Positions 42,787 to 51,920 of a stretch of DNA of 64,000 bases are shown piece after piece. The notes beneath the pieces were generated by a model. That model was not told the DNA's origin, searched no databases, and saw only the letters and a program-made list of their open reading frames with translations. Each line of letters starts with the position of its first letter. Positions within the stretch are counted from its first letter, which is position 1. The position numbers and the translations under genes are program-made. Source of the stretch: Sinorhizobium psoraleae (GTDB taxonomy: Bacteria; Pseudomonadota; Alphaproteobacteria; Rhizobiales; Rhizobiaceae); NCBI RefSeq assembly GCF_013283645.1, contig NZ_JABEKV010000004.1, forward strand, positions 186,001 to 250,000. Direction: 5' to 3'.

Positions 42787-43944
42787 TTATCGTTGTTGGC
42801 TCGTGTCGAGCACTCGCTCCATAAAGCCTGAATAGCGCGACATGCCGAAGCAGAAAAGCCAGAATATGAAGCCTGCAAAAATCAGACCCGAGACCGGCGT
42901 AACCGCAGAAGCCCAATTCGTATCCGAGAAATTCAGCCGGACGATGCCGAGAAGGTCGAACATGCCGATGATCGAGACCAGCGATGTATCCTTGAACAGG
43001 CCGATGAAGGTGTTCACGATTCCGGGGATCACGAGCTTCAGCGCCTGCGGCAGGATGATCAGGTTCATTTTCTGCCAGTAACCCAGGCCGAGCGAATCGG
43101 CGCCTTCATATTGACCCTTCGGGATCGCCTGCAGGCCACCGCGCACGACCTCCGCCATATAGGCCGACGCGAAGAGCGATACGCCGATCAGGGCGCGCAG
43201 GAATTTGTCGAAAGTGACGCCCTGCGGCAGGAACAGCGGCAGCATCACGCTCGCCATGAAAAGCACTGTAATCAGCGGAATGCCGCGAACGATCTCGATG
43301 AAGATCGTGCAGAGCATCTTGATCACGGGCATCGTCGAGCGCCTGCCGAGCGCCAGCAGCACGCCCAGAGGAAGCGAGACTGCAATGCCGACGAACGAAA
43401 GGACGAGCGTGACCATGAGGCCGCCCCAGAGCGGCGTCTCTACATAGGTCAGGCCAAACCAGCCGCCCGGCAGCAGAATGATGGCGAGGATCGGCAGCAC
43501 GACGAGGAGGAGAAACGCGTTCAGTCCCTTGTATGGAACCTTCGGGATCAGCATCGGCACGAGGAAGAGCACGAAGATGATACCGACGAGAGCGGGCCGC
43601 CAACGTTCATCAGGCGGATAGCGCCCGAAGATGAACTGGCTGAACTTCGCGTTGACGAAAGCCCAGCAGGCACCACTCCAGCCATCCGGTTGCGAGCCAC
43701 CCTGCGCCACCGTGGCGCAAACGCCACGACCGCCGCCACTCCAGGCCGCGTCGATGAAGAGCCATTGGATTGCCGGCGGAATCAGCCATGCCAAAACAAG
43801 CAGGCTGATGATCGTCAGGGCCGTGTCCTTCGGCGTGGCGAAGAGATTTTTTCTCAGCCAGTAGGCAACGCCGCTTTCCAGCAACGGTGCCGGTGAGGCC
43901 TCGATCATCGAGGCACGAACAAAACTTGCCTGGTGCGTGGTCAT
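42787..43944 (-). CDS. aapM: amino acid ABC transporter permease AapM
   Basis: The product is 385 aa. An N-terminal helix (about 40-60) precedes a long periplasmic stretch with paired Cys ([18 protein letters not shown]). Several further helices (about 125-245) follow, with the permease EAA-type loop [33 protein letters not shown] and [14 protein letters not shown] near the C-terminus. The paired inner-membrane subunits AapQ and AapM form the channel. It starts four bases before the aapQ stop region (gap of 4). Confidence 0.94.
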   Translation of the reverse strand: MTTHQASFVRASMIEASPAPLLESGVAYWLRKNLFATPKDTALTIISLLVLAWLIPPAIQWLFIDAAWSGGGRGVCATVAQGGSQPDGWSGACWAFVNAKFSQFIFGRYPPDERWRPALVGIIFVLFLVPMLIPKVPYKGLNAFLLLVVLPILAIILLPGGWFGLTYVETPLWGGLMVTLVLSFVGIAVSLPLGVLLALGRRSTMPVIKMLCTIFIEIVRGIPLITVLFMASVMLPLFLPQGVTFDKFLRALIGVSLFASAYMAEVVRGGLQAIPKGQYEGADSLGLGYWQKMNLIILPQALKLVIPGIVNTFIGLFKDTSLVSIIGMFDLLGIVRLNFSDTNWASAVTPVSGLIFAGFIFWLFCFGMSRYSGFMERVLDTSQQR

Positions 43945-43948
43945 GATC

Positions 43949-45142
43949 TCACCTCTCCACCAGAGCCATGCGGGCGTTGTACCAGTTCATGAACAGCGAC
44001 GTCGCGAGACTGAGGCTCAGATAGACGATGAGCCATATGCTGACCACTTCGATCGCTTGCCCGGTCTGGTTCAGGATCGTACCGCCGACGGCGACGAGGT
44101 CGGCATAGCCGATAGCGATCGCGAGCGACGAGTTCTTGGTGAGATTGAGATACTGGCTGGTCAGCGGCGGGATGATGATCCTCATCGCCTGCGGCACGAC
44201 TACCAGGCGCGTCGTCAGCCTGGGGCGGATGCCGAGCGCGTGCGCCGCCTCCGTCTGCCCCTTGGACACGCCGCGAATGCCCGCGCGGACGATCTCCGCG
44301 ATGAACGCTGCGGTGTAGAAGGAAAGCGCAAGGAACAGCGACAGGAATTCCGGTCCGACGACCGAACCGCCGGTGAGGTTGAACTTGCCTGCAACAGGCA
44401 CATCGAAGGTAAGTGGTGCTCCCGTCGCAACGAACGTCACCAGCGGCAAGCCGATGACGAGCCCGAGCACTGTCCAAAGCACCGGAATGCGCTGGCCGGT
44501 CTCGGCCTGCTTCCGGCGTGCATAGCGGCTGACCAGGAAGCTGGCGAGCGCGGCCAGGATGAAGGCGTAGAGCGTGTACTGAAAACCGTCTCCGAAGACA
44601 GGTCTCGGGAAGGCGACGCCGCGGTTGCTCACGAAGATGTTCAAGGGGAGGGCGAGCGCTTCACGCGCCTGCGGCAACACAGCAAGAACGCCGCTGTACC
44701 AGAAGAAGATGACGAGCAACGGAGGAATGTTGCGAAAAACCTCGACATAGGCGAGCGACAGTTTCGCAATGATCCAGTTGTGCGAGAGGCGGCCGATGCC
44801 GACGACGAAGCCGATGATCGTTGCCGTGATGATCCCCGCAATCGCCACAAGCAAGGTATTCAAGAAGCCGACAACCAGCGCGCGGCCATAGGTGGAATCA
44901 CTCGTGAAGGCGATCAGGGATTGCCCGACGTCAAAGCCTGCGCGGCCCCTGACGAAGCCGTATCCGGAAGCGATGTTCGCGCGCCTCAGGTTCTCGATCG
45001 TATTGTCGGCGATCCAGTAAATCAGTAGTGCGAGGATAATGACCGTGATTGCCTGGTAGAAAATCCCGCGCACCTGCGGATCGTTGATGAATGAACCGGC
45101 AGATTTCTCTTTTTCAGGCGTGGTTGTTGCGCCAATGGCCAT
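43949..45142 (-). CDS. aapQ: amino acid ABC transporter permease AapQ
   Basis: The product is 397 aa. Start ATG 45142. Helices lie at about 33-53, 90-115 and 195-240; the conserved cytoplasmic coupling loop is [20 protein letters not shown] followed by [20 protein letters not shown]. It belongs to the HisM/GlnP permease family, typical of polar-amino-acid ABC systems. It is translationally close to aapM (4-base gap) and is separated from aapJ by 90 bases containing a strong hairpin. Confidence 0.94.
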   Translation of the reverse strand: MAIGATTTPEKEKSAGSFINDPQVRGIFYQAITVIILALLIYWIADNTIENLRRANIASGYGFVRGRAGFDVGQSLIAFTSDSTYGRALVVGFLNTLLVAIAGIITATIIGFVVGIGRLSHNWIIAKLSLAYVEVFRNIPPLLVIFFWYSGVLAVLPQAREALALPLNIFVSNRGVAFPRPVFGDGFQYTLYAFILAALASFLVSRYARRKQAETGQRIPVLWTVLGLVIGLPLVTFVATGAPLTFDVPVAGKFNLTGGSVVGPEFLSLFLALSFYTAAFIAEIVRAGIRGVSKGQTEAAHALGIRPRLTTRLVVVPQAMRIIIPPLTSQYLNLTKNSSLAIAIGYADLVAVGGTILNQTGQAIEVVSIWLIVYLSLSLATSLFMNWYNARMALVER

Positions 45143-45194
45143 GCAATGCCTCTTTCCCCTATCCACTCTTTTTGAGTGTTCTTATCGTTGGGAT

Positions 45195-45218
45195 GGAGGA
45201 GCGGTTTCCCGCTCCTCC
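45195..45218 (-). other. intercistronic stem-loop between aapJ and aapQ
   Basis: Perfect 10-pair stem GGAGGAGCGG / CCGCTCCTCC with loop TTTC. No T tract follows on the minus strand, so it more probably protects the aapJ message from 3' decay or attenuates the downstream genes than ends transcription. Confidence 0.7.
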
Positions 45219-45232
45219 AAAGTCGCAGGCGA

Positions 45233-46258
45233 TCAGCGGACCGGCGGTGCGTACTGGATGCCGCCCTTGCTCCAGAGCGCATTCAGTCCGCGCTCGATTT
45301 TCAGCGGGCTGCCGGCACCGATGTTGCGATCGAAGACTTCGCCGTAGTTGCCGACGGCCTTGATGATGTTGACGGCCCACTCATTGGTCAGGCCGAGGTC
45401 GGTACCGATCTTGCTGTCGGCCTCAACGCCAAGGAAGCGCTGGACGTCAGGGTTGGTCGACTTCTTCATCTCTTCGACGTTCGCCTGGGTGATGCCGAAT
45501 TCTTCAGCCTGGACCAGCGCGTAGTGAACCCAGCTGACGATGTCGAACCACTGGTCGTCGCCCTGGCGGACGGCCGGGCCAAGCGGCTCCTTCGAGATGA
45601 TTTCCGGCAGGATCATGTGATCATCCGGCTTCGAAAGCGTCAGGCGGAGAGAGTAGAGGCCGGACTGGTCGGTGGTGTAGACGTCGCAACGGCCGGCGTC
45701 GTAGGCGGCGTTCACTTCGTCGAGTTTCTCGAAGACGACCGGATTGTACTGCAGGTTGTTCGACTTGAAGTAGTCGGCAAGGTTCAATTCGGTGGTCGTG
45801 CCGGTCTGCACGCAGACGGCAGCGCCGGAAAGTTCAAGCGCCGACTTCACGTTCAGGCCCTTGCGGACCATGAAGCCCTGGCCGTCGTAGTAGTTGACCG
45901 TGCGGAAGTTGAAGCCGAGCGCGGTGTCGCGGTTGATGGACCAGGTCGTGTTGCGAGCCAGAACGTCGACTTCGCCCGACTGCAGCGCTGGAAAGCGCTC
46001 CTTGGCGGAAGTCGGAGTATACTTGACCTTGCTGCCGTCGCCGAAAACTGCCGCGGCGATTGCCTTGCAATAGTCCACGTCGAAACCAGCCCAGTTGCCG
46101 GAAGCGTCGGGAGCGGAGAAACCGGCCAGACCGGTGTTGACGCCGCACTGCACGAAGCCTTTGGCCTTCACGTCGTCAAGGGTTGCAGCCGATGCCGCAG
46201 GTGCGCCAATACCCATGACAGCAGCGCCAACCAGAGCTGTCAGAATTCGTCTTGCCAT
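45233..46258 (-). CDS. aapJ: periplasmic amino acid-binding protein AapJ
   Basis: The product is 341 aa. A signal peptide (MARRILTALVGAAVMGIGAP, cleavage near AASA-ATLDD at about residue 24) precedes the solute-binding protein family 3 body: VQCGVNTGLAGFSAPDASGN, DYCKAIAAAVFGDGSKV, VDVLARNTTWSINRDTALGF and NIGAGSPLKIERGLNALWSK at the end. It captures L-amino acids for AapQMP. It is first in the operon, with a long 5' region shared with divergent metC. In rhizobia aap is controlled by nitrogen status and affects other solutes; the sequence here does not show the regulator site. Confidence 0.95.
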   Translation of the reverse strand: MARRILTALVGAAVMGIGAPAASAATLDDVKAKGFVQCGVNTGLAGFSAPDASGNWAGFDVDYCKAIAAAVFGDGSKVKYTPTSAKERFPALQSGEVDVLARNTTWSINRDTALGFNFRTVNYYDGQGFMVRKGLNVKSALELSGAAVCVQTGTTTELNLADYFKSNNLQYNPVVFEKLDEVNAAYDAGRCDVYTTDQSGLYSLRLTLSKPDDHMILPEIISKEPLGPAVRQGDDQWFDIVSWVHYALVQAEEFGITQANVEEMKKSTNPDVQRFLGVEADSKIGTDLGLTNEWAVNIIKAVGNYGEVFDRNIGAGSPLKIERGLNALWSKGGIQYAPPVR

Positions 46259-46596
46259 TTTTTGAACCTTTTCGGTTGTCGTTAGTTCCCGTCTGCACAG
46301 TCGCGCTCTGTCGGCGCGTGCAGCCTCCGCCACCCTCCTGGCGTGAGTGCAATCTATCTCATGCTCAAAATTCACAAGGGTCAAGAGATGTTGCCGATTT
46401 TCTGATTTTGCATGTGAAAAACCCGAACTTCGCCAGAAGTTTAGGCAAATTCTCGCCGGGAACTGGGCTTCTTTGAACAAAAAACGGCCAGGTCGGCATT
46501 TTGCACCCGCCGTCGGCCTTTCGCCGGAATTTTCCCTTGACCCGGCGGGTGCTGCGTTCGATGAGTTGGCGTCGAATTCAAACAGCGGATTTTTCA
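46259..46596. other. aapJ-metC divergent regulatory region
   Basis: This 338-base stretch carries no ORF of note. On the minus strand, CTTGACC (46379-46385) with GAGATA 18 bases on is a possible aapJ promoter. On the plus strand, CCTTGACCC near 46539 lies about 55 bases before metC. Both have poor -10 matches. I saw no sigma54-type GG-N10-GC site. Confidence 0.4.
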
Positions 46597-47787
46597 ATGG
46601 CAGACAAGATCAGCGCGCTCAAGGAAACGGGCATCAACACCCGCCTGGCGCACTCCGGCAACAATCCCTCGGATTTCCACGGTTTCGTCAATCCGCCGGT
46701 GGTGCACGCTTCCACCGTGCTGTTTCCTAACGCCAGGACCATGGAAAGCCGGGCGCAGAAATACACATACGGGACGCGTGGCACACCGACGACCGACGCG
46801 CTTTGCGAGGCGATCAACGAACTCGAGGGTGCTGCCGGAACGATTCTCGTGCCCTCGGGGTTGGCGGCCGTCACGGTGCCGTTCCTGACCTATTTGTCCG
46901 CCGGGGACCACGCCCTCGTAGTCGATTCGGTTTACTTCCCGACACGGCATTTCTGCGACACGATGCTGAAGCGCCTCGGCGTCACCGTCGAATACTACGA
47001 TCCGATGATCGGTGCCGCCATCGAGAGCCTGATCCGCCCGAACACGCGCCTGGTGCATACCGAGGCGCCGGGCTCGAATACGTTCGAAATGCAGGACATT
47101 CGTGCGATCGCGGCCGCGGCGCACCGGCACGGCTGCGTTGTGACGATGGACAATACCTGGGCGACGCCGGTTTATTTTCGCCCGCTCGATCACGGTGTGG
47201 ACGTCTCGATTCATGCGGCGACGAAATACCCGTCAGGGCACTCCGACGTGCTGTTCGGAACCGTGTCGGCGAATGTCGCCCATTGGCCGGCGCTAACCGA
47301 GGCGATGGTCACGCTCGGCGTCTGCGCATCGCCGGACGACAGCTATCAGATCCTCAGGGGCTTGCGCACGATGGGGATTCGCCTCGAACGGCATCAGGCG
47401 AGCGCGCTGGCGATTGCCGGGTGGCTCGAGAGCCGCGACGAGGTTGCGCGCGTGCTGCATCCGGCGCTGCCGAGCTTTCCGGGACATGACCTCTGGAAGC
47501 GCGACTTCGGCGGTGCGAGCGGAATCTTCTCCTTTGTCCTGAAGGCCGACAGCCCGGAAAAGTTCAGGACCAAGGCCCATGCCTTCCTCGATGCGCTCTC
47601 GCTGTTCGGCCTCGGCTATTCCTGGGGCGGCTTCGAAAGCCTCGCCGTTCACGTCAATCTCTCCGACCGCAAGGTGGCGAAGGCGCCGTCGGAAGGGCCG
47701 GTGATCCGATTGCAGATCGGGCTGGAAGACGTGCCGGATCTTCGCCGTGACATCGAAGCGGGCTTCGCCGCCGCGAACGCCGTTTAA
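46597..47787 (+). CDS. metC: cystathionine beta-lyase (PLP, Cys/Met metabolism family)
   Basis: The product is 396 aa. PLP-binding signature: ILVPSGLAAVTVPFLTYLSA, DNTWATPVYFRPLDHGVDVS and the Schiff-base Lys in HAATKYPSGHSDVLFG. The C-terminal GGASGIFSFVLK and SLFGLGYSWGGFESLAV fit the MetC/cystathionine lyase class. It cleaves cystathionine to homocysteine, pyruvate and ammonia in methionine synthesis, though MalY-type or cystathionine gamma-synthase specificity cannot be fully excluded. The ATG at 46597 was chosen; an upstream in-frame start (46501) would add a non-conserved 32 residues. Confidence 0.92.
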   Translation: MADKISALKETGINTRLAHSGNNPSDFHGFVNPPVVHASTVLFPNARTMESRAQKYTYGTRGTPTTDALCEAINELEGAAGTILVPSGLAAVTVPFLTYLSAGDHALVVDSVYFPTRHFCDTMLKRLGVTVEYYDPMIGAAIESLIRPNTRLVHTEAPGSNTFEMQDIRAIAAAAHRHGCVVTMDNTWATPVYFRPLDHGVDVSIHAATKYPSGHSDVLFGTVSANVAHWPALTEAMVTLGVCASPDDSYQILRGLRTMGIRLERHQASALAIAGWLESRDEVARVLHPALPSFPGHDLWKRDFGGASGIFSFVLKADSPEKFRTKAHAFLDALSLFGLGYSWGGFESLAVHVNLSDRKVAKAPSEGPVIRLQIGLEDVPDLRRDIEAGFAAANAV

Positions 47788-47802
47788 CGCTTCAGCGTCC
47801 CC

Positions 47803-47904
47803 TACAGCGCCAAGCGTCCAATCCGACGCGGAAAGGTCGCTGTAGCGCTTTGAATTGGCGCATGTTTTTACCCTTAAATCGGCTACGATTTAAGGGTAGG
47901 TGCA
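47803..47904. repeat. dispersed palindromic repeat, family A, copy 2 (inverse orientation)
   Basis: Same architecture as 15374-15476 but reversed: TACAGCG hairpin first, then GCTTTGAATT, GCATGTTTTTACCCTTAAATC and its partner GATTTAAGGGTAGGTGCAGC. It lies between convergent metC and the FAD monooxygenase and overlaps the final codons of the latter. Confidence 0.85.
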
Positions 47905-49067
47905 GCAGCGCCGTAGCCGTAGAGCCAGTCGAGGTCGGCAGCCAGCGCTTCAGGACCCTTGAGGGCCAGAACCAGATCGCGCCCTAGCCTCACCGGGCCG
48001 CGGGCGTGATAGGCGAATCGGTTGAAGGCAGCGCGCTTCCGCACACGATCGATCCGCGACCGCCGTGCGCGATCATATCCGGCAAATGCGGAGGGGATAT
48101 CCTGGGCTTCAGCGAGGCACCGTGCGAGTTCTCGCGCATCCTCGATCGCCATTGCGGCGCCCTGGGCCGCAAATGGCGTCATGGCATGAGCTGCATCGCC
48201 GATGAGAATAGTTCTCGCCCCGTCGTGCCATGCGCCGTCATCGACGGTGCACAAGGGCCAGTAGGTCGCCGCGGTAGCGCGCGTCAGAAGCTCGCGCAGC
48301 TTGGGATGCCATCCATCGAAAGCTGCTGCGAGTTCGCGCCGTCTGTCTTCGGAATCCTTGCCGATCCACACGCTGTCGGCGGCCTCGCCCCCGACGATCG
48401 CAACAAGGTTGAAGCCGCCGATCTCCTTGATCGGGTAGGCGACGAGGTGCGCATTGGGACCGAGGAAAGCCGTGACGCGATCGGTCGACAGGCAGGCCGT
48501 CGCCTCAGCGCCCGGCAGCATCATGCGCCAGGCGATGTTGCCCGAGAACCGTACGGCGCCGGCGCCCGGAATGGACACCCTTGTCTGCGACCAGATACCG
48601 TCGGCGCCGACGATTACCTGCGGACGCCGCATCATCGAGCGATCGATGGCTGCCTCCGGCCCGCTCTCGATCCGGCAGCCAAGGTGAACGCGGCAGCGCG
48701 GCTCGGCTTTGACCGCGTCGAACAGGATCTTCTGCAGGCTGGCGCGGTGCAGGACGCCATAGGGAGCCGCCCACCGGTTGCGGGCACGGGCACCAGCCGG
48801 CACGCTTGCAAGCGAACGTAACGAGTGGCCGTCGACAAGCGCAATCGAGCCCGGCTCGCTCCAGACACTTTCGAGGGCAGGAAGCAGACCGAGTTCGATG
48901 AGGATGCGTGACGCATTCGGCGACAATTGCAACCCGGCGCCCACTTCTTTCAAAGCGTCGGCCTGTTCGAATATTTCCGTCTCGAAACCCTGCCGGGCGA
49001 GGCAGAGAGCAGTCGTCAGGCCGGCGATACCGGCGCCGACAATTGCGACCGGACCAGCGTTTTGCAT
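47883..49067 (-). CDS. FAD-dependent aromatic-ring monooxygenase (salicylate hydroxylase-like)
   Basis: The product is 394 aa. Dinucleotide-binding VAIVGAGIAGLTTALCLARQ at the N-terminus, the DG-type motif VGADGIWSQTRVS and the second FAD motif LIGDAAHAMTPFAAQGAAMA mark a group A flavin monooxygenase. Substrate unknown; salicylate, 3- or 6-hydroxynicotinate and UbiH-type substrates are all possible. No signal peptide. The C-terminal APTLKS lies in a dispersed repeat (see 47803-47904), so the last six residues are newly acquired. It starts 28 bases after the zf-CHCC gene. Confidence 0.85.
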   Translation of the reverse strand: MQNAGPVAIVGAGIAGLTTALCLARQGFETEIFEQADALKEVGAGLQLSPNASRILIELGLLPALESVWSEPGSIALVDGHSLRSLASVPAGARARNRWAAPYGVLHRASLQKILFDAVKAEPRCRVHLGCRIESGPEAAIDRSMMRRPQVIVGADGIWSQTRVSIPGAGAVRFSGNIAWRMMLPGAEATACLSTDRVTAFLGPNAHLVAYPIKEIGGFNLVAIVGGEAADSVWIGKDSEDRRRELAAAFDGWHPKLRELLTRATAATYWPLCTVDDGAWHDGARTILIGDAAHAMTPFAAQGAAMAIEDARELARCLAEAQDIPSAFAGYDRARRSRIDRVRKRAAFNRFAYHARGPVRLGRDLVLALKGPEALAADLDWLYGYGAAAPTLKS

Positions 49068-49095
49068 CGATCTCTTGCCGGGGAGTTGGGGCGAC

Positions 49096-49341
49096 TTAAG
49101 CGGCCTTGCTGGTGAAGAGGCACCCCGGAGGATTCGTATCCGTTGCCTTCAGCGAAGGATTGTAGCGGTAGAGCGTCGAACAATAGGAGCAGACCTTCTC
49201 GTTGTCGTCGCCCATGTCGATGAAGATGTGGGGGTGGTCGAAGGGAACGGATGCGCCCGTGCACATGAATTCCTTGACGCCGATTTCGATCGCCTGGTGT
49301 CCGCCGTCATTCTGAAAATGCGGGATGCTGTGGCCGGCCAT
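49096..49341 (-). CDS. zinc-finger domain protein (zf-CHCC)
   Basis: The product is 81 aa. Zinc ligands are seen in FMCTGASVPFDHPHIF and VCSYCSTLYRY: C-x8-H/DH, C-x2-C, matching the zf-CHCC domain of the mitochondrial complex I subunit NDUFS6. Alphaproteobacterial members are thought to relate to the NADH dehydrogenase accessory subunit. The ATG at 49341 gives MAGHSIPHFQNDGG. It is followed by the monooxygenase on the same strand. Confidence 0.88.
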   Translation of the reverse strand: MAGHSIPHFQNDGGHQAIEIGVKEFMCTGASVPFDHPHIFIDMGDDNEKVCSYCSTLYRYNPSLKATDTNPPGCLFTSKAA

Positions 49342-49521
49342 GTCATGCTCCGATAATGCAAGTCTCTGGATGTGAATTTGCCGGCACCATAGTGAGCTTT
49401 GCCGTAAATGTGTAGCGGCAAACATGCCGCGCCTGTGGGTTTTTGGACGGCCGGGGGTTTCACGCGAGGGCGTTACAACCTAGTTTGCGCCGAAACAGAA
49501 CGACCCTTCAGGAAACGAGAC

Positions 49522-50307
49522 ATGGATCTGATCCCGCCGCCATTTTCGCACTTCGCGCATGAGGGACTGGAGATCGCCTTCTTCGACGAAGGCGATCCGT
49601 CTGGAGAACCTATCCTCCTCATTCACGGTTTTGCGTCGAGCGCCAATGTCAACTGGGTGTATCCGGGCTGGTTGAAGACGCTTGGCGACGCCGGCTACAG
49701 GGTTATTGCCTTCGACAATCGCGGCCATGGAAAGAGCAGCAAGCCCTACGATCCTGCGCTCTACCATCCGCAACAGATGGCAGGGGATGCGGCGGCACTT
49801 TTGGTCCATCTCGGAATCGGCGAAGCGCATGTCATGGGCTATTCGATGGGCGCGCGCATTTCAGCGTTCCTGGCTTTAATGCATCCGGAGCGCGTGCGCT
49901 CGCTCGTGTTCGGCGGCCTTGGAATAGGCATGGTGAGTGGGGTCGGAGACTGGGATCCGATCGCCGACGCGTTGCTTGCACCGTCGCTGGAGAGCGTGAC
50001 GCATGCGCGCGGCCGTATGTTTCGTGCCTTTGCCGATCAGACCAAGAGCGACCGCCAGGCACTTGCGGCCTGCATTTCCACGTCGCGTGATCTGCTTTCG
50101 GCCGAAGATGTGGCGCACATCGACGTACCGGTACTGATCGGTGTCGGAACGAAGGACGAGATTGCCGGATCGGCGCAGGAGCTTGCCGCGCTTATGCCGC
50201 GGGCGAGGGCGCTCGACATTCCTGGGCGTGACCACATGCTGGCAGTCGGTGACCGCGTGTTCAAGAAGGCCGTGCTCGAATTTCTTGGCGAGGTCGGGCG
50301 AGCGTAA
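49522..50307 (+). CDS. cytosolic alpha/beta hydrolase
   Basis: The product is 261 aa. Canonical hydrolase signs: ILLIHGFASSANVNW, VIAFDNRGHGKSSKP, nucleophile elbow HVMGYSMGARI (Ser about residue 108), acid loop GVGTKDEIAGS and His in IPGRDHMLAVG. It resembles the BphD/3-oxoadipate enol-lactonase type, with no helical lid signature that would fix the substrate. No signal peptide. It is divergent from the zf-CHCC/monooxygenase pair and precedes cysE by about 100 bases. Confidence 0.85.
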   Translation: MDLIPPPFSHFAHEGLEIAFFDEGDPSGEPILLIHGFASSANVNWVYPGWLKTLGDAGYRVIAFDNRGHGKSSKPYDPALYHPQQMAGDAAALLVHLGIGEAHVMGYSMGARISAFLALMHPERVRSLVFGGLGIGMVSGVGDWDPIADALLAPSLESVTHARGRMFRAFADQTKSDRQALAACISTSRDLLSAEDVAHIDVPVLIGVGTKDEIAGSAQELAALMPRARALDIPGRDHMLAVGDRVFKKAVLEFLGEVGRA

Positions 50308-50409
50308 AGCGGATCTGCGACCGGTGGCTGAAATGTCGGGCACCCATTTATGTCGACCGGGAATTACCCTATATTCGAAACCATCGATCGATCATGAAGG
50401 AGAGCGACT

Positions 50410-51237
50410 ATGGTCGCCAAGACCGAACTGCGCCATACGGAATCGTTCAAGGCGATAGACCCGATCTGGGACAGCCTGCGCGAGGAAGCCCGGTTGGCCG
50501 CCGAGCGCGATCCGATGCTGGCAGCGTTCTTGTATTCGACCGTGGTCAATCAGCACTCCCTGGAAGAGGCTGTCATCTACCGGATTTGCGAACGGCTGGA
50601 CCATCCGGACCTGCAGGCAAACTTGCTGCGTCAGACCTTCGCCGAAATGCTGGAGGACTGGCCGGAATGGGGCGCGATCCTGCGCGTCGACATCCAGGCG
50701 GTCTATGATCGCGACCCGGCGTGCACGCGGTTCATCGAAGCTGTGCTCTATTTCAAGGGATTCCACGCTATCCAGACGCATCGCCTTGCCCACTGGCTAT
50801 GGAACCAGGGGCGGAGGGATTTCGCACTGTATCTGCAGAGCCGCTCCTCCAGCGTCTTTCAGACCGACATCAATCCTGCAGCCCGGATCGGGCGCGGCAT
50901 CTTCCTCGATCACGCGACCGGCCTCGTGGTCGGCGAAACGGCAGCCATTGGCGACAATGTGTCGATCCTGCATGGCGTGACGCTTGGCGGCACCGGCAAG
51001 GAGGGTAGCGATCGTCACCCGAAGATCGGTGACGGCGTGTTGATCGGGGCGGGTGCGAAGATTCTCGGCAATATCCACATCGGCCATTGCTCGCGCGTGG
51101 CCGCCGGTTCGGTCGTGCTGAAGCCCGTTCCCCCCAAAACGACGGTGGCAGGCGTTCCAGCAAAGGTCGTGGGCGAGGCCGGGTGTTCCGAGCCGTCGCG
51201 CCAGATGGACCAGATCCTGGCCAGCTTCGACATCTGA
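50410..51237 (+). CDS. cysE: serine O-acetyltransferase
   Basis: The product is 275 aa. An N-terminal helical SATase domain (about 10-115, IDPIWDSLREEARLAAERDP) is followed by a left-handed beta-helix with hexapeptide repeats: DINPAARIGRGIFLDHATG, LVVGETAAIGDNVSILHGVT LGG, IGDGVLIGAGAKILGNIHIG HCSRVAAGS and VPPKTTVAGVPAKVVG. It makes O-acetylserine, the first step of cysteine synthesis; the usual C-terminal Ile (DI) that binds the cysteine synthase is seen in LASFDI. GGAGAG precedes the ATG. Confidence 0.97.
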   Translation: MVAKTELRHTESFKAIDPIWDSLREEARLAAERDPMLAAFLYSTVVNQHSLEEAVIYRICERLDHPDLQANLLRQTFAEMLEDWPEWGAILRVDIQAVYDRDPACTRFIEAVLYFKGFHAIQTHRLAHWLWNQGRRDFALYLQSRSSSVFQTDINPAARIGRGIFLDHATGLVVGETAAIGDNVSILHGVTLGGTGKEGSDRHPKIGDGVLIGAGAKILGNIHIGHCSRVAAGSVVLKPVPPKTTVAGVPAKVVGEAGCSEPSRQMDQILASFDI

Positions 51238-51314
51238 GCAGATAGGAGCACCGGCGCCGCAGCAGCCCTTGCCGATTGCTCGGGTCGCAGGCGTTTTGAT
51301 GGGACGAGGCAGTT

Positions 51315-51334
51315 GCGAGCGGTTTTCCGCTCGC
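51315..51334 (+). other. hairpin after cysE
   Basis: Perfect 8-pair stem GCGAGCGG / CCGCTCGC with loop TTTT, about 80 bases after cysE. No T tract, so terminator function is uncertain. Confidence 0.4.
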
Positions 51335-51487
51335 GTCCGGTTCGTGCCTTGCAGAAAATTGGACAGAAATTCAAGCCGATACGGCGACTTCGCAAGTCTG
51401 CAGGGACGCCCGGTGTCCAAGTGGGTTTACACTTGGCAATTCCGCGTGCGAGAAGCGCCGCAAATCAAACATCCACGGAGAAGAGAT

Positions 51488-51691
51488 TTGAAGCCCGAAG
51501 AGATCCGAAAGCTTGAAGCCTATTTCAAGCGCACCTTCAACCAATCTATGGTCGTCAAGGCACGGCCGAAGAAGGACGAGTCCGCGGAGGTCTATCTCGG
51601 CGACGAATTCCTCGGTGTCGTTTTCCGCGACGAAGAGGATGGAGAGCTTTCGTACAATTTCTCGATGGCGATCCTCGACATCGACCTGTGA
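51488..51691 (+). CDS. DUF3126 family protein (TTG start)
   Basis: The product is 67 aa. With a TTG start at 51488 it begins MKPEEIRKLEAYFKRTFN and ends DGELSYNFSMAILDIDL, the full length of the DUF3126 family known from rhizobia. No ATG or GTG lies at that point; GGAGAAGAGA upstream is a plausible ribosome-binding site. The reading frame extends further up, but without family similarity. It is small, acidic and soluble; its function is unknown. A strong terminator follows. Confidence 0.8.
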   Translation: MKPEEIRKLEAYFKRTFNQSMVVKARPKKDESAEVYLGDEFLGVVFRDEEDGELSYNFSMAILDIDL

Positions 51692-51717
51692 GATCGACAT
51701 CCATCGTCGGATCTTCC

Positions 51718-51749
51718 ACCCGGTTCTGAGCAATCAGGCCGGGTTTTTT
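51718..51749 (+). terminator. rho-independent terminator of the DUF3126 gene
   Basis: ACCCGG / CCGGGT with an inner CTGA / TCAG and a GCAA loop, then six T and C. Confidence 0.88.
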
Positions 51750-51857
51750 CATTAAAAGTCATATTTAACGCGCTCGCGCGAAAAAAATTGCCAGTTTTGT
51801 CACGGATTTTCATCAAGTCGTTGCAAGAACAGCGTTTTATTGCGTCGCACACAGAAC

Positions 51858-51885
51858 TTGACTTTTTGTGCACTGCACATAAACT
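51858..51885 (+). promoter_or_regulatory. phasin promoter with internal palindrome
   Basis: TTGACT (51858-51863), 16-base spacer, TAAACT (51880-51885). The spacer contains the perfect palindrome TGTGCA-C-TGCACA (51867-51879), placed where a repressor would block polymerase. A PhaR-like regulator is the obvious candidate. Confidence 0.55.
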
Positions 51886-51920
51886 GACTGACAGTTAAGC
51901 CGTCCAAAGGAGACACCCTG

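Noticed and set aside
46259-46596. A SAM-II-type riboswitch or sigma54 promoter upstream of metC or aapJ
   Set aside because: No pseudoknot-like pattern or GG-N10-GC spacing could be found by eye.
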